DNA of 64,000 nt from Streptomyces sp. F001 (GTDB taxonomy: Bacteria > Actinomycetota > Actinomycetes > Streptomycetales > Streptomycetaceae). Below the pieces are notes generated by a model. It saw nothing but the letters and a program-made list of their open reading frames with translations. It was not told where the DNA came from and searched no databases. Positions 15,936-23,613 of the stretch are shown in pieces. Where the stretch lies: contig NZ_QZWF01000007.1 in NCBI RefSeq assembly GCF_004187715.1, positions 248,001-312,000 of the forward strand. The letters are read 5' to 3'. Positions within the stretch are counted from its first letter, which is position 1, and each line of letters opens with the position of its first letter. A program made the translations under genes and the position numbers.

Positions 15936-16940
15936 TCAGCCGGCCCGCAGCAGCGTCAGGCCCATCGACATGCCGCCGCCGAACGCCGCCAGCAGTACCA
16001 GGTCACCCGCGGCCACCGCTCCCGAACGGGCCAGGTGGTCCAGGGTGATGGGGACGGAGGCGGCGCCGGTGTTGCCGTAGCGCGTCACCGTGGTGGCCAG
16101 CCGGTCGGAGGGTATGCCCAGGTGCCCGGTCATGCTCTCCAGGAGCCGTCCGTTCGCCTGGTGCGGCACGAAGTGTGCGATCTCGTCGTGGCGCACTCCG
16201 TTGTCCGCGAGGAACGCCTCGATACCGGGGACCACCTGCGTCTCGACGAACTCGGTCACGCCCCGGCCGTTCATCGAGAAGTAGTGCTTGCCCTCGCGCA
16301 GCGTCTCCTCCGTCGCGGGCATCCGGCTGCCGCCGCCCGGTACGCCGATCAGCTCGCGGGCGGTCCCGAAGCTGGCCAGCCGGGTGGAGAGCATCCGGTG
16401 CCGGCCGCCCGGGCCCAGCACGACGGCACCGGCGCCGTCCCCGAACAGCACGGTCGTGCGCCGGTCGGTGGGCGAGAGGATGCGCGAGTACACGTCGGCG
16501 CCGATGACCAGGGCGTGGTCGGCCGGGGCGTCGGCGAGCATCCGTTCGGCGACGGACAGGGCGAAGGTGAAGCCGCTGCACACCGAGTTGACGTCGAAGG
16601 CGGCGGTGCCGTTGCCCGCGCCCAGCTCGTCCGCGACCACACAGGCCGTCGCCGGCTGCGGGGAGTCGGGAGTGGAGGTCGCCACGATGATGAGACCGAG
16701 GTCCGAGGCCCTGATGCCGGCCTGCTCCAGGGCCGCCCGGCCGGCGGCCACCGCGAGATCCGACGTGGCTTCCTCGGGCTTCGCCCAACGCCGTTCGCGG
16801 ATCCCCGTCTTCCGCAGGATGGCCTCCTCGGAGACACCGACCAGGCTGCTCATGTCCTTGTTGTTGATGACGCGACTGGGTACGTAGGACCCCGTACCGA
16901 GCACGCCCCGTGCGCCGTGGGCGGCACCGCATGTGATCAT
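15936..16940 (-). CDS. 3-oxoacyl-ACP synthase III (FabH-like), copy 2
   Basis: 334 residues from the ATG at 16940, supported by TTGGAG seven bases before it; upstream ATGs at 16979 and 16994 have no site. Triad: Cys in DVNSVCSGFTFA, His in FVPHQANGRLL, Asn in RYGNTGAAS. It resembles housekeeping FabH more than copy 1 does (FAAFGGGMSMG-like C-terminus). It may supply a starter or acyl unit, or transfer an acyl group to a sugar; no ACP or PKS gene lies nearby. Confidence 0.88.
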   Translation of the reverse strand: MITCGAAHGARGVLGTGSYVPSRVINNKDMSSLVGVSEEAILRKTGIRERRWAKPEEATSDLAVAAGRAALEQAGIRASDLGLIIVATSTPDSPQPATACVVADELGAGNGTAAFDVNSVCSGFTFALSVAERMLADAPADHALVIGADVYSRILSPTDRRTTVLFGDGAGAVVLGPGGRHRMLSTRLASFGTARELIGVPGGGSRMPATEETLREGKHYFSMNGRGVTEFVETQVVPGIEAFLADNGVRHDEIAHFVPHQANGRLLESMTGHLGIPSDRLATTVTRYGNTGAASVPITLDHLARSGAVAAGDLVLLAAFGGGMSMGLTLLRAG

Positions 16941-17175
16941 GGTCTGCTCCAATGTCGTCCCGTGTGCCCCGCCGCTCATGGCGGTTCCGCCCACTGCCGC
17001 TCAAGGCGCCGTGCGGGGAACGGCGTACCGGGGCCGGCGGATCCGCATGGAATCAGGACAGTTCGCGCGCTCTGCGTGGTCCAGCCGCTGCCTGCGGATC
17101 TGTCAGATGAGCACGGGCCGGGGGATCAACTCCGGCCACTTCACGGGGCGCTACGCGACGGAGCGCTGAGGGGCG

Positions 17176-17937
17176 TCAGTGCGAGGCCGCGATCTGCGCC
17201 TGGAGTCCGTCGAGGATGTACTTCAGGCCGAGATCGAAGTTCTCGTCCCAGGCGTCGTCCAGCATGTACTCGTACGCGACCAGCGTGGGATAGCTGTCCT
17301 GCTGCATCCTCAACTGCTCCTGTGCAGCGGCCCGTTCGGTACCGGACCAGCGCAGGCTGGACTGACTGGCGGTGGAACCCTGGACGTGGTTGTACAGTAC
17401 CCAGCAGGCGGCCTGAACCTGCCGCCCCTCGAACCCGGCCCGCGCCAGGGTCGCCTGAAGGAACTCCAGCCAGGTCAGGAAGTTCGGTCCGATCGACGGC
17501 CGGCGACGCAACGGCAGCGCGGCGGACCACGGGTGCCGAAGGAGCATGGCCCGGCATCCGGAGAGGAGGGCCACCACGTTCTCCTGCCAGCTGCCGGTGT
17601 CCCCTTCGGGGAGCGGGGCCTCGGCGAAGATGGCGTCGATCGCCAGGTCGATGACGTCGTCCTTGGTGTCGATGTGCCAGTAAAGGGTCGTGGCACCGAC
17701 TCCGAGACGCTCCGCAAGGTGGCGCATGGTCAACCGCTCCATGCCCTCCTCGTCCAGCAGGGCGATCGCCGCCTCGGTGATGCGCTCCCTGGACAGCGGC
17801 GGCTCGTTGCGCGGCGTCGGCGAGCGGCGCAGCCAGACGCTCTGCGCGGCTCCGGAGCTCGCGCGACCGCTGCTCCGCGGCTTGCTCACGATGACACCCA
17901 CCGCCCTTTCCCGGCTCTTCGTAGGGGCGAGCCTCAT
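17176..17937 (-). CDS. TetR-family repressor (TetR_C class)
   Basis: 253 residues. The helix-turn-helix is ERITEAAIALLDEEG ... LTMRHLAERLGVGATTLYWH at about residues 50-95, close to classical TetR. The C-terminal half (HPWSAALPLRRRPSIGPN ... DENFDLGLKYILDGL) is of the TetR_C class that binds drug-like ligands. The first 45 residues are a basic, disordered extension. A 29-base palindrome begins six bases upstream of the start, so autorepression and control of the divergent oxidoreductase are likely. No clear ribosome site, so it may be leaderless. Confidence 0.88.
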   Translation of the reverse strand: MRLAPTKSRERAVGVIVSKPRSSGRASSGAAQSVWLRRSPTPRNEPPLSRERITEAAIALLDEEGMERLTMRHLAERLGVGATTLYWHIDTKDDVIDLAIDAIFAEAPLPEGDTGSWQENVVALLSGCRAMLLRHPWSAALPLRRRPSIGPNFLTWLEFLQATLARAGFEGRQVQAACWVLYNHVQGSTASQSSLRWSGTERAAAQEQLRMQQDSYPTLVAYEYMLDDAWDENFDLGLKYILDGLQAQIAASH

Positions 17938-17942
17938 GGTAG

Positions 17943-17971
17943 TACATTGATCGGCGCGCTCGATCGATGTA
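17943..17971. promoter_or_regulatory. TetR-type palindromic operator
   Basis: Arms TACATTGATCG (from 17943) and CGATCGATGTA (to 17971), one mismatch, seven-base centre. It lies just upstream of the TetR gene (start 17937) and 145 bases before the divergent gene at 18116, as expected for an autoregulated TetR switch. Confidence 0.7.
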
Positions 17972-18115
17972 CCGGCACCCGATCACTGTTCGAGAACCAC
18001 TGTTCGAAGACGCGCAGGTCGAGAGCCCGCAGTTCGAAAAGCGCCGCATCCATGTGCGTCCCCCACCGCACCCGCAGGCCTGGCCGCGCTACGCCCGTGC
18101 GCGAGGAGGGAAAGC

Positions 18116-18763
18116 ATGAAACTGGTCGTGTTCGGCGCCGACAGCCCGACCGGTCACCTGGTCACCGCCATGGCGGCGGCCGAAGGTCACACGGTCACGG
18201 CGATCACCCGGCGCCCCGCCGACTTCCCCTTCTACGACCGCGGGGTGCAGGTCGCCGACGCGGACCTGATGGACGCCGACGCGGTCGACTGGGTCATGTG
18301 GGGCCACGACGCGGTCATCTCCGTGATCGGCGCGCCACCGTCCAGGAGACCCGGCACCGTCCACTCGCAGGGGGTCTACAACATCGTCAAGGCGATGGTG
18401 CACCACGGCCTGCGGCGGCTGGTCTGTGTCAGCCACGCCGGCCTCGACGCCGTCGACGAGCCGCGCCGAGCCCGGCTGCGCCGCGGAGCCGCGCTGCTGA
18501 CCGGCCGACGCGCCGCCCACCAGGACGTACGGCGCATGGAGAGCGTCGTTCAGGAGTCCGGACTCGACTGGACCCTGGTCCGCCCGGGCCGGCTCGTCAG
18601 CCGCAGTGGCGTCACGGACTACCGGATCGCCACCCACGCGGCGCCCCGTCCGGTCACCTCCCGAGCCGACCTCGCCCACGCCCTGGTCCGCGAGGCCACC
18701 GCCCGCGACCATGTGCGCGAAACGGTCTATGTCACCACCGGCCATCTACTGGCCGCCGGTTGA
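18116..18763 (+). CDS. NmrA-like NAD(P)-binding oxidoreductase, copy 2
   Basis: 215 residues, ATG preceded by GAGGAGGG. It shares with copy 1 the start MKLVVFGADSPTGHLV, then HDAVISVIG, RRLVCVSHAGL and DWTLVRPGRL. It is divergent from the TetR gene with the operator between, so it is the likely repressor target. Probably a redox or resistance enzyme induced by the ligand; no catalytic Tyr-Lys pair is visible. Confidence 0.82.
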   Translation: MKLVVFGADSPTGHLVTAMAAAEGHTVTAITRRPADFPFYDRGVQVADADLMDADAVDWVMWGHDAVISVIGAPPSRRPGTVHSQGVYNIVKAMVHHGLRRLVCVSHAGLDAVDEPRRARLRRGAALLTGRRAAHQDVRRMESVVQESGLDWTLVRPGRLVSRSGVTDYRIATHAAPRPVTSRADLAHALVREATARDHVRETVYVTTGHLLAAG

Positions 18764-19290
18764 CCACCTGACGCCCGTTGCGCCTGGAAACAGCCACCCG
18801 GACTTTCGCCGCGGACTCGGACAGCACGGGGGAATCGGGAATGGCGTTGCGCTTCGTTGGCTGAATTGCGGCGGTCGGTGGCGTTGTCCGCCGGGTGTAT
18901 CGGCGACCATGCCGCGGCGTCAACAGTGCCGGCCACAGTTCGTCATCTTGACCCGAGCGGCCCCTGAAGCTCTTCCGGGCGACCGTCGCGTTGTCGCTCC
19001 TCAGTCCCGTAGGTGACAGATGCAGATCCAAACAGTGGTGCACAGATCTACACATCGATAAAGTTGCGCCCGATTTGGTCCGGTATTGCGGCATCGGGCG
19101 ATGCGACCAAGGCGTAGGGACGGTCGGCCCCGGCGGGAGGGGCACGACTGCCGCACGCCCGGTGAATTGCGGAGATTCCATTCGCCCCTGTTCGCACATA
19201 TGCGAGGGAAGGGTGCGCCGGAACGTTTCGCTCAACACATCCGCGGGCAGATTTTCCAGCCAGCGGGAGCAGCTATGCGGGGGTCAATCT
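18764..19290. other. Long intergenic region, 527 bases
   Basis: Less GC-rich than its surroundings, with AT-rich stretches (for example ACATCGATAAAGTTGCG near 19060) as expected for a promoter upstream of the transposase-like gene. An open plus-strand frame from 18991 joins the gene at 19291 but its residues are unlike any family. No inverted terminal repeats of an insertion sequence were seen. Confidence 0.45.
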
Positions 19291-20547
19291 GTGAATGCAT
19301 CCTGGTTGCCGCTGATTACTGTCGAGAAGGGGAACGAGAAATCGCATCGATTATTCACGGAAACCGAAGCGCCAGATGATTTACTGCGGCAAATATCTCG
19401 GTCCCTCTTCGTTTCCCTGCCGCGCGCCGACCAGCGCAAGAAGGGCGTCGAGTACGTGAGGGGCCTGCTGGAAGTGCCCGGCCGCAAGTCGATCCGGAAC
19501 ATCGCGAGCCTGATCGGAGGCCGGGCGACCGACCAGAGCCTGCATCACTTCATCAGCGAGTCGACCTGGGACTGGACCCCGGTACGCCAGGCACTGGCCC
19601 GGTACCTGGTGCCCCGGCTGCCCGTCGAGGCCTGGGTGGTGCACAGCACGGTGATCCGCAAGGCGGGACAGCACTCCGTCGGCGTGGACCGCAGATTCGT
19701 CCCGGCCGAGGGGCGGGTGCTCAACGCCCAGCAGGCGGTGGGTGTGTGGGCCGCCTCCGGGCACCGGAGCAGCCCGGTGGACTGGGGGCTGCATCTGCCC
19801 CAGGCGTGGATCGACGACCGGTCGCTGCGCAGCCGGGCCTCGATCCCGGACAGCGCCGAGGTGGAGACGCTGTCCGACCGGGCCGCGAAACTCTGCGTCG
19901 ACCTGGTGACGGAGTGGGCGATGCCGGTGCGGCCGGTGGTGCTGGACGCCTGCTCCCTCAACGCGGCCAGGCTCTTCGACCGCCTGGGCCGCAAGGGTGT
20001 CCCCCTGCTGGCGCGGGTCGACCCGTCCGTGCCGCTGATCGTCAACGACCCGGCGCTGACCGGCCACCGGGGCTCGGCGAGCATGCCGGCCGGCGAGGTC
20101 ATCCGGGCCGCCAGCGGTACCCGACAGCCCGTCCGATGGCGGCCGGGCGGCCGCGGGGCCGGCATACGGTCGGGGCTGCTGGCGAGCGCGGCCGTGAAAC
20201 TCCCCCCGGAAAGAGGCGGGCGGCTGCGATCCGGACACGGCAGACGCCTTGCCCTCATCGGGCTGGCCGAGGGCCGGCAGCAGGACGCGCCCCAGCTGTG
20301 GCTCACCAGCCTGACGGATCATCAGCCCGCTTCGCTGCTCACGCTGTTCACCCTGCTCGACCGGGTCGAGTACGACTACTTCGAGGTCGCCAAGAGCGTG
20401 GGCATCGAGGACTACGTGGGCCGTTCGTTCGACGGATGGCACCGGCACATGACCCTCGCCTCGGCCGCCCACGCCGTCGCCGTGCTCTCCTCGCCCGGCC
20501 GGGTGCGGAACACGCCGACGTGCGGGGCGACGGAGCCCGGCACCTGA
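19291..20547 (+). CDS. IS701-like transposase homologue, probably catalytically dead (domesticated)
   Basis: 418 residues from the GTG at 19291; the frame is open further upstream but only from about residue 15 does it match the family. ADQRKKGVEYVRGLLEVPGRKS and TDQSLHHFISESTWDW are the N-terminal half of IS701/DDE_5 proteins. In active members the first catalytic motif is near WVVDDTGxxKKG; here it reads WVVHSTVIRKAG, and the second (DxxYG) is replaced by VVLDACSLN. HSVGVDRRF and NAQQAVGVWAAS persist. No terminal repeats or target duplication are seen. A non-mobile, possibly regulatory role in the gene cluster is inferred. Confidence 0.72.
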   Translation: MNASWLPLITVEKGNEKSHRLFTETEAPDDLLRQISRSLFVSLPRADQRKKGVEYVRGLLEVPGRKSIRNIASLIGGRATDQSLHHFISESTWDWTPVRQALARYLVPRLPVEAWVVHSTVIRKAGQHSVGVDRRFVPAEGRVLNAQQAVGVWAASGHRSSPVDWGLHLPQAWIDDRSLRSRASIPDSAEVETLSDRAAKLCVDLVTEWAMPVRPVVLDACSLNAARLFDRLGRKGVPLLARVDPSVPLIVNDPALTGHRGSASMPAGEVIRAASGTRQPVRWRPGGRGAGIRSGLLASAAVKLPPERGGRLRSGHGRRLALIGLAEGRQQDAPQLWLTSLTDHQPASLLTLFTLLDRVEYDYFEVAKSVGIEDYVGRSFDGWHRHMTLASAAHAVAVLSSPGRVRNTPTCGATEPGT

Positions 20548-20906
20548 CGAAGTGCGCCACGGCGTGTTGTTGCCGTCCACCCACGACTCCAGGATCGGGG
20601 TGTCGGGCCGGTCCGCCCGACGCGGCAACCCCCACGTCGCGGGAGCGGGCCGGCCCGGCGGACGGCCGAGGCGGCGTCGCCCACAGAGCCGGTTGCGGCA
20701 GGGGCGCCCGCCGCGCGACGCCACTGCCGCAACAGGCCCCGGTCCGCCGGGCGACGGCCCTCATCGACACACCGACGGCAGCTCGTCCCGATCACACCGA
20801 GGGGCAGTTCGCCCCGATCGCACCGATCCGCAGCTCCTTACGACCACATCGCCTCGGCCGTCGGGGACGTACCCACGCACCGGTCCATCCGGAATGGGAG
20901 ACATCA
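20548..20906. other. Intergenic region, 359 bases, promoter of the 3-hydroxyanthranilate genes
   Basis: No gene is supportable. It should contain the promoter for the plus-strand block starting at 20907. No clear operator or terminator was identified. Confidence 0.4.
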
Positions 20907-22079
20907 GTGGACAACCCTGTGCTCGACATCGGCTCGAAGCCGGCCCGGCAGCAGCCGGGGTGGGAGGACAAGGAGAGTGTTGGGCGGGTACGGCGGCAGC
21001 TGCTGGCCTCGCCGGGGCTCGTCGATCCCGAGGACGTGCGCACTCTGCGCTCGGTGCTGACCGTCGTAGCCGCCGGCCGGGCCCATGTGGTGCAGGCGGG
21101 CGACTGCGCGGAGGACCCGGCTCAGTGCACCGAGGGCCATGTCGCCCGCAAGGCCGGCCTGTTGGACGTACTCGCCGGTGAACTCAAGGGCATCACACAC
21201 CGGCCGGTGGTCCGGGCGGGGCGGATGGCGGGGCAGTTCGGCAAGCCGCGTTCAAAACCGACCGAGTGGGTCGGCGAGCTCGAACTGCCCGTCTACCGCG
21301 GCCACATGGTCAACGGCCCCGGACCCGACCCCCTGAGCAGGCGGCCGGATCCCCGCCGCATGCTGGACTGCTACCGCGCCTCCCGTGCGGTGCTGCGCCA
21401 CCTCGGCTGGCACCGCGCGCCCGGGGTGCCCGGCATCGATCCGCCGGTGTGGACCAGCCACGAGGCACTCGTGCTGGACTACGAGGTCCCGCTGGTGCGC
21501 CGCGACAGCACCGGGGCGCCGGTCCTCACCTCCACGCACTGGCCGTGGATCGGCGACCGCACCCGGCAGCTGGACGGCGCGCATGTCGCCCTGCTCGCCG
21601 CGGTGGCCAACCCCGTCGCCTGCAAGGTCGGCCCCGGTATGACGGCGAGCGAGCTGCTGGCGCTGTGCGAACGCCTCGACCCTGCGCGTGAACCCGGCCG
21701 GCTGGCCCTGATCGCCCGGATGGGTGCGCAGCTGGTGGCCCACCGTCTGCCACCGCTGGTGGCGGCGGTACGGGAGGCGGGGCATCCCGTCATCTGGCTC
21801 TGCGATCCGATGCACGGCAACACGGTCACGGCCCCCGACGGGCGCAAGACCCGGTACCTCGACTGGATCGTGCGGGAGGTACGGGACTTCCGGTCCGCCG
21901 TCCTCACCGCCCGCGGGGTCGCCGGTGGCCTGCACCTGGAGACCACCCCGGACCAGGTGGCCGAGTGCGCCACCGACCCGTCCGCCGCCGACCTGGACCG
22001 CGGCACCTACACCAGCCTGTGCGACCCGCGGCTGCGCCCGGACCAGGCCGTGGCCGCGGTCTCGGCGTGGGGGACGTAG
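20907..22079 (+). CDS. phzC: Class II DAHP synthase (PhzC-like)
   Basis: 390 residues from the GTG at 20907 with GGGAG upstream; an open frame to 19746 is not coding. Plant/PhzC-type class II signatures: VVQAGDCAED (metal Cys), RAGRMAGQFGKPRS, GDRTRQLDGAHV, NPVACKVGPGM and CDPMHGNT. It condenses phosphoenolpyruvate and erythrose 4-phosphate, feeding chorismate. A dedicated, probably feedback-insensitive copy is usual in phenazine and 3-hydroxyanthranilate loci. First gene of an operon with the dehydrogenase, PhzD and PhzE genes. Confidence 0.93.
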   Translation: MDNPVLDIGSKPARQQPGWEDKESVGRVRRQLLASPGLVDPEDVRTLRSVLTVVAAGRAHVVQAGDCAEDPAQCTEGHVARKAGLLDVLAGELKGITHRPVVRAGRMAGQFGKPRSKPTEWVGELELPVYRGHMVNGPGPDPLSRRPDPRRMLDCYRASRAVLRHLGWHRAPGVPGIDPPVWTSHEALVLDYEVPLVRRDSTGAPVLTSTHWPWIGDRTRQLDGAHVALLAAVANPVACKVGPGMTASELLALCERLDPAREPGRLALIARMGAQLVAHRLPPLVAAVREAGHPVIWLCDPMHGNTVTAPDGRKTRYLDWIVREVRDFRSAVLTARGVAGGLHLETTPDQVAECATDPSAADLDRGTYTSLCDPRLRPDQAVAAVSAWGT

Positions 22080-22144
22080 CGGCCTCGAGGGCCGACACCG
22101 TCGCTGTCACCTCAGCTGTCACCTCATACGAAGGAGGACTCCAC

Positions 22145-22915
22145 ATGGAGGGCAAGGTCGCCCTGATCACGGGAGCGGCAGGAGGGATCGGCGCCGCGGT
22201 GGCGCGCGCGCTCGGTGAGCGCGGCGTCACGGTGGCCGCGGTCGACCGGGACGCGGACGGGCTGCTGCACACGGTGCAGAAGCTGACCGCCGACGGCGTG
22301 AGTGCCCGGGCGTTCCCGGCCGACATCACCGGTCGCGCCGAGGTCGACGCTCTGGTCGACACCGTCGAACAGCAGCTGGGCCCACTGGACTTCCTGGTCA
22401 ACGCGGCGGGCGTGCTGCACCTGGGCGAGGCCCGGCATCTCACCGACCAGGACTGGGACGCCACGTTCGCGGTGAACGCCACGGGCGTGTTCGTGGTGTC
22501 GCGCGCGGTCGTCAACCGGATGGTGCCGCGCCGGCGCGGGGCCATCGTCACCGTGGCGTCGAACGCGGCCGGCACCGCCCGCACGCAGATGGCCGCCTAC
22601 GCCGCGTCGAAGGCCGCCGCCACGATGTTCACCAAGTGCCTCGGCCTGGAGGTGGCCGGGCACGGCATCCGCTGCAATCTGGTGGCCCCCGGTTCCACCG
22701 ACACACCGATGCTCAGCTCCATGTGGCGGGACAACAGCGGTCGGCGGACCACGATCGCCGGCCGGCCGGAGGAGTACCGCGTCGGTATCCCGCTCGGCAA
22801 GCTCGCCATGCCCTCGGACGTCGCCGACGCCGTGGCCTTCCTGCTGTCCGACCGGGCCGCCCACATCACCCTGCACAGCCTCACGGTGGACGGCGGCGCC
22901 ACCCTCGGCGGGTAG
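22145..22915 (+). CDS. EntA/DhbA-like short-chain dehydrogenase
   Basis: 256 residues. ALITGAAGGIGAAV (cofactor loop), LVNAAGV, catalytic Ser in VTVASNAAG and the YAASKAAATMF Tyr-Lys pair mark a classical SDR. The C-terminal LVAPGSTDTPMLSSMW resembles 2,3-dihydro-2,3-dihydroxybenzoate dehydrogenases. With PhzE and PhzD beside it, the likely reaction is oxidation of 2,3-dihydro-3-hydroxyanthranilate to 3-hydroxyanthranilate. A GAAGGAGG site lies before the ATG. Confidence 0.88.
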   Translation: MEGKVALITGAAGGIGAAVARALGERGVTVAAVDRDADGLLHTVQKLTADGVSARAFPADITGRAEVDALVDTVEQQLGPLDFLVNAAGVLHLGEARHLTDQDWDATFAVNATGVFVVSRAVVNRMVPRRRGAIVTVASNAAGTARTQMAAYAASKAAATMFTKCLGLEVAGHGIRCNLVAPGSTDTPMLSSMWRDNSGRRTTIAGRPEEYRVGIPLGKLAMPSDVADAVAFLLSDRAAHITLHSLTVDGGATLGG

Positions 22916-22947
22916 CCCGCCGGACCGGACGAGGCGGAGAGAGGACC

Positions 22948-23613
22948 ATGACCGGGAAGATCACCACCGGGACGACCCCGGCCGGGAGGACCACCGGGAT
23001 ACCTCCCATCGAACCCTACGAGCTGCCCAGCGCGCGCGAGCTGCCCGACCCCGTCCCGCCCTGGCGGGTCGACCCCGGCCGCGCGGTTCTCCTGGTGCAC
23101 GACATGCAGCACTACTTCCTCCGGACGCTGCCGGAACCCCTGCGCGAACAGCTGCTGCGCAACGCCGTGCTGCTGCGGACACGCTGCGCCGCCCTCGGCA
23201 TGCCCGTCGCGTACACCGCGCAGCCGGGCGCCATGGACGATGCGGAGCGCGGGCTGCTGAAGGACTTCTGGGGGCCGGGCATGCAACGCTCCCCCGCCGA
23301 CCGCGAGATCACGGCGGAACTGGCTCCCACCGGCCGGGACTGGATGTTCACCAAGTGGCGCTACAGCGCGTTCTTCCGCTCCGGTCTGCTGGAGCGGATG
23401 CGGGCGCACCACCGCGACCAGTTGGTCCTGTGCGGGGTGTACGCCCATGTGGGCGTGCTGATGACGGCGGTCGACGCGTTCAGCAACGACATCGAGACGT
23501 TCCTGGTGGCCGACGCGGTCGCCGACTTCTCCGCCGCCCACCACCGGCAGGCGCTCGACTACGCGGCGCGCTGCTGCGCCGTCGTCTCCACGGCCAAGGA
23601 GGTCATCGCGTGA
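22948..23613 (+). CDS. phzD: Isochorismatase-family hydrolase, PhzD-like
   Basis: 221 residues. AVLLVHDMQHYFLR carries the catalytic Asp, FTKWRYSAFF the Lys, and VLCGVYAHVGVLMTA the oxyanion region; like PhzD it has no cysteine nucleophile. It hydrolyses 2-amino-2-deoxyisochorismate to 2,3-dihydro-3-hydroxyanthranilate and pyruvate. The stop overlaps the start of phzE as GTGA (23610-23613). No PhzF, PhzG or PhzA/B genes are present, so the pathway does not go on to phenazine here. Confidence 0.93.
   Translation: MTGKITTGTTPAGRTTGIPPIEPYELPSARELPDPVPPWRVDPGRAVLLVHDMQHYFLRTLPEPLREQLLRNAVLLRTRCAALGMPVAYTAQPGAMDDAERGLLKDFWGPGMQRSPADREITAELAPTGRDWMFTKWRYSAFFRSGLLERMRAHHRDQLVLCGVYAHVGVLMTAVDAFSNDIETFLVADAVADFSAAHHRQALDYAARCCAVVSTAKEVIA

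Noticed and set aside
18764..20906. Complete insertion sequence around the transposase-like gene
   Set aside because: No inverted terminal repeats or target-site duplication seen, and catalytic residues are replaced.
19746..22079. 777-residue plus-strand protein
   Set aside because: The first 387 residues overlap the transposase-like gene in another frame and are low complexity; DAHP synthase starts at the GTG at 20907.
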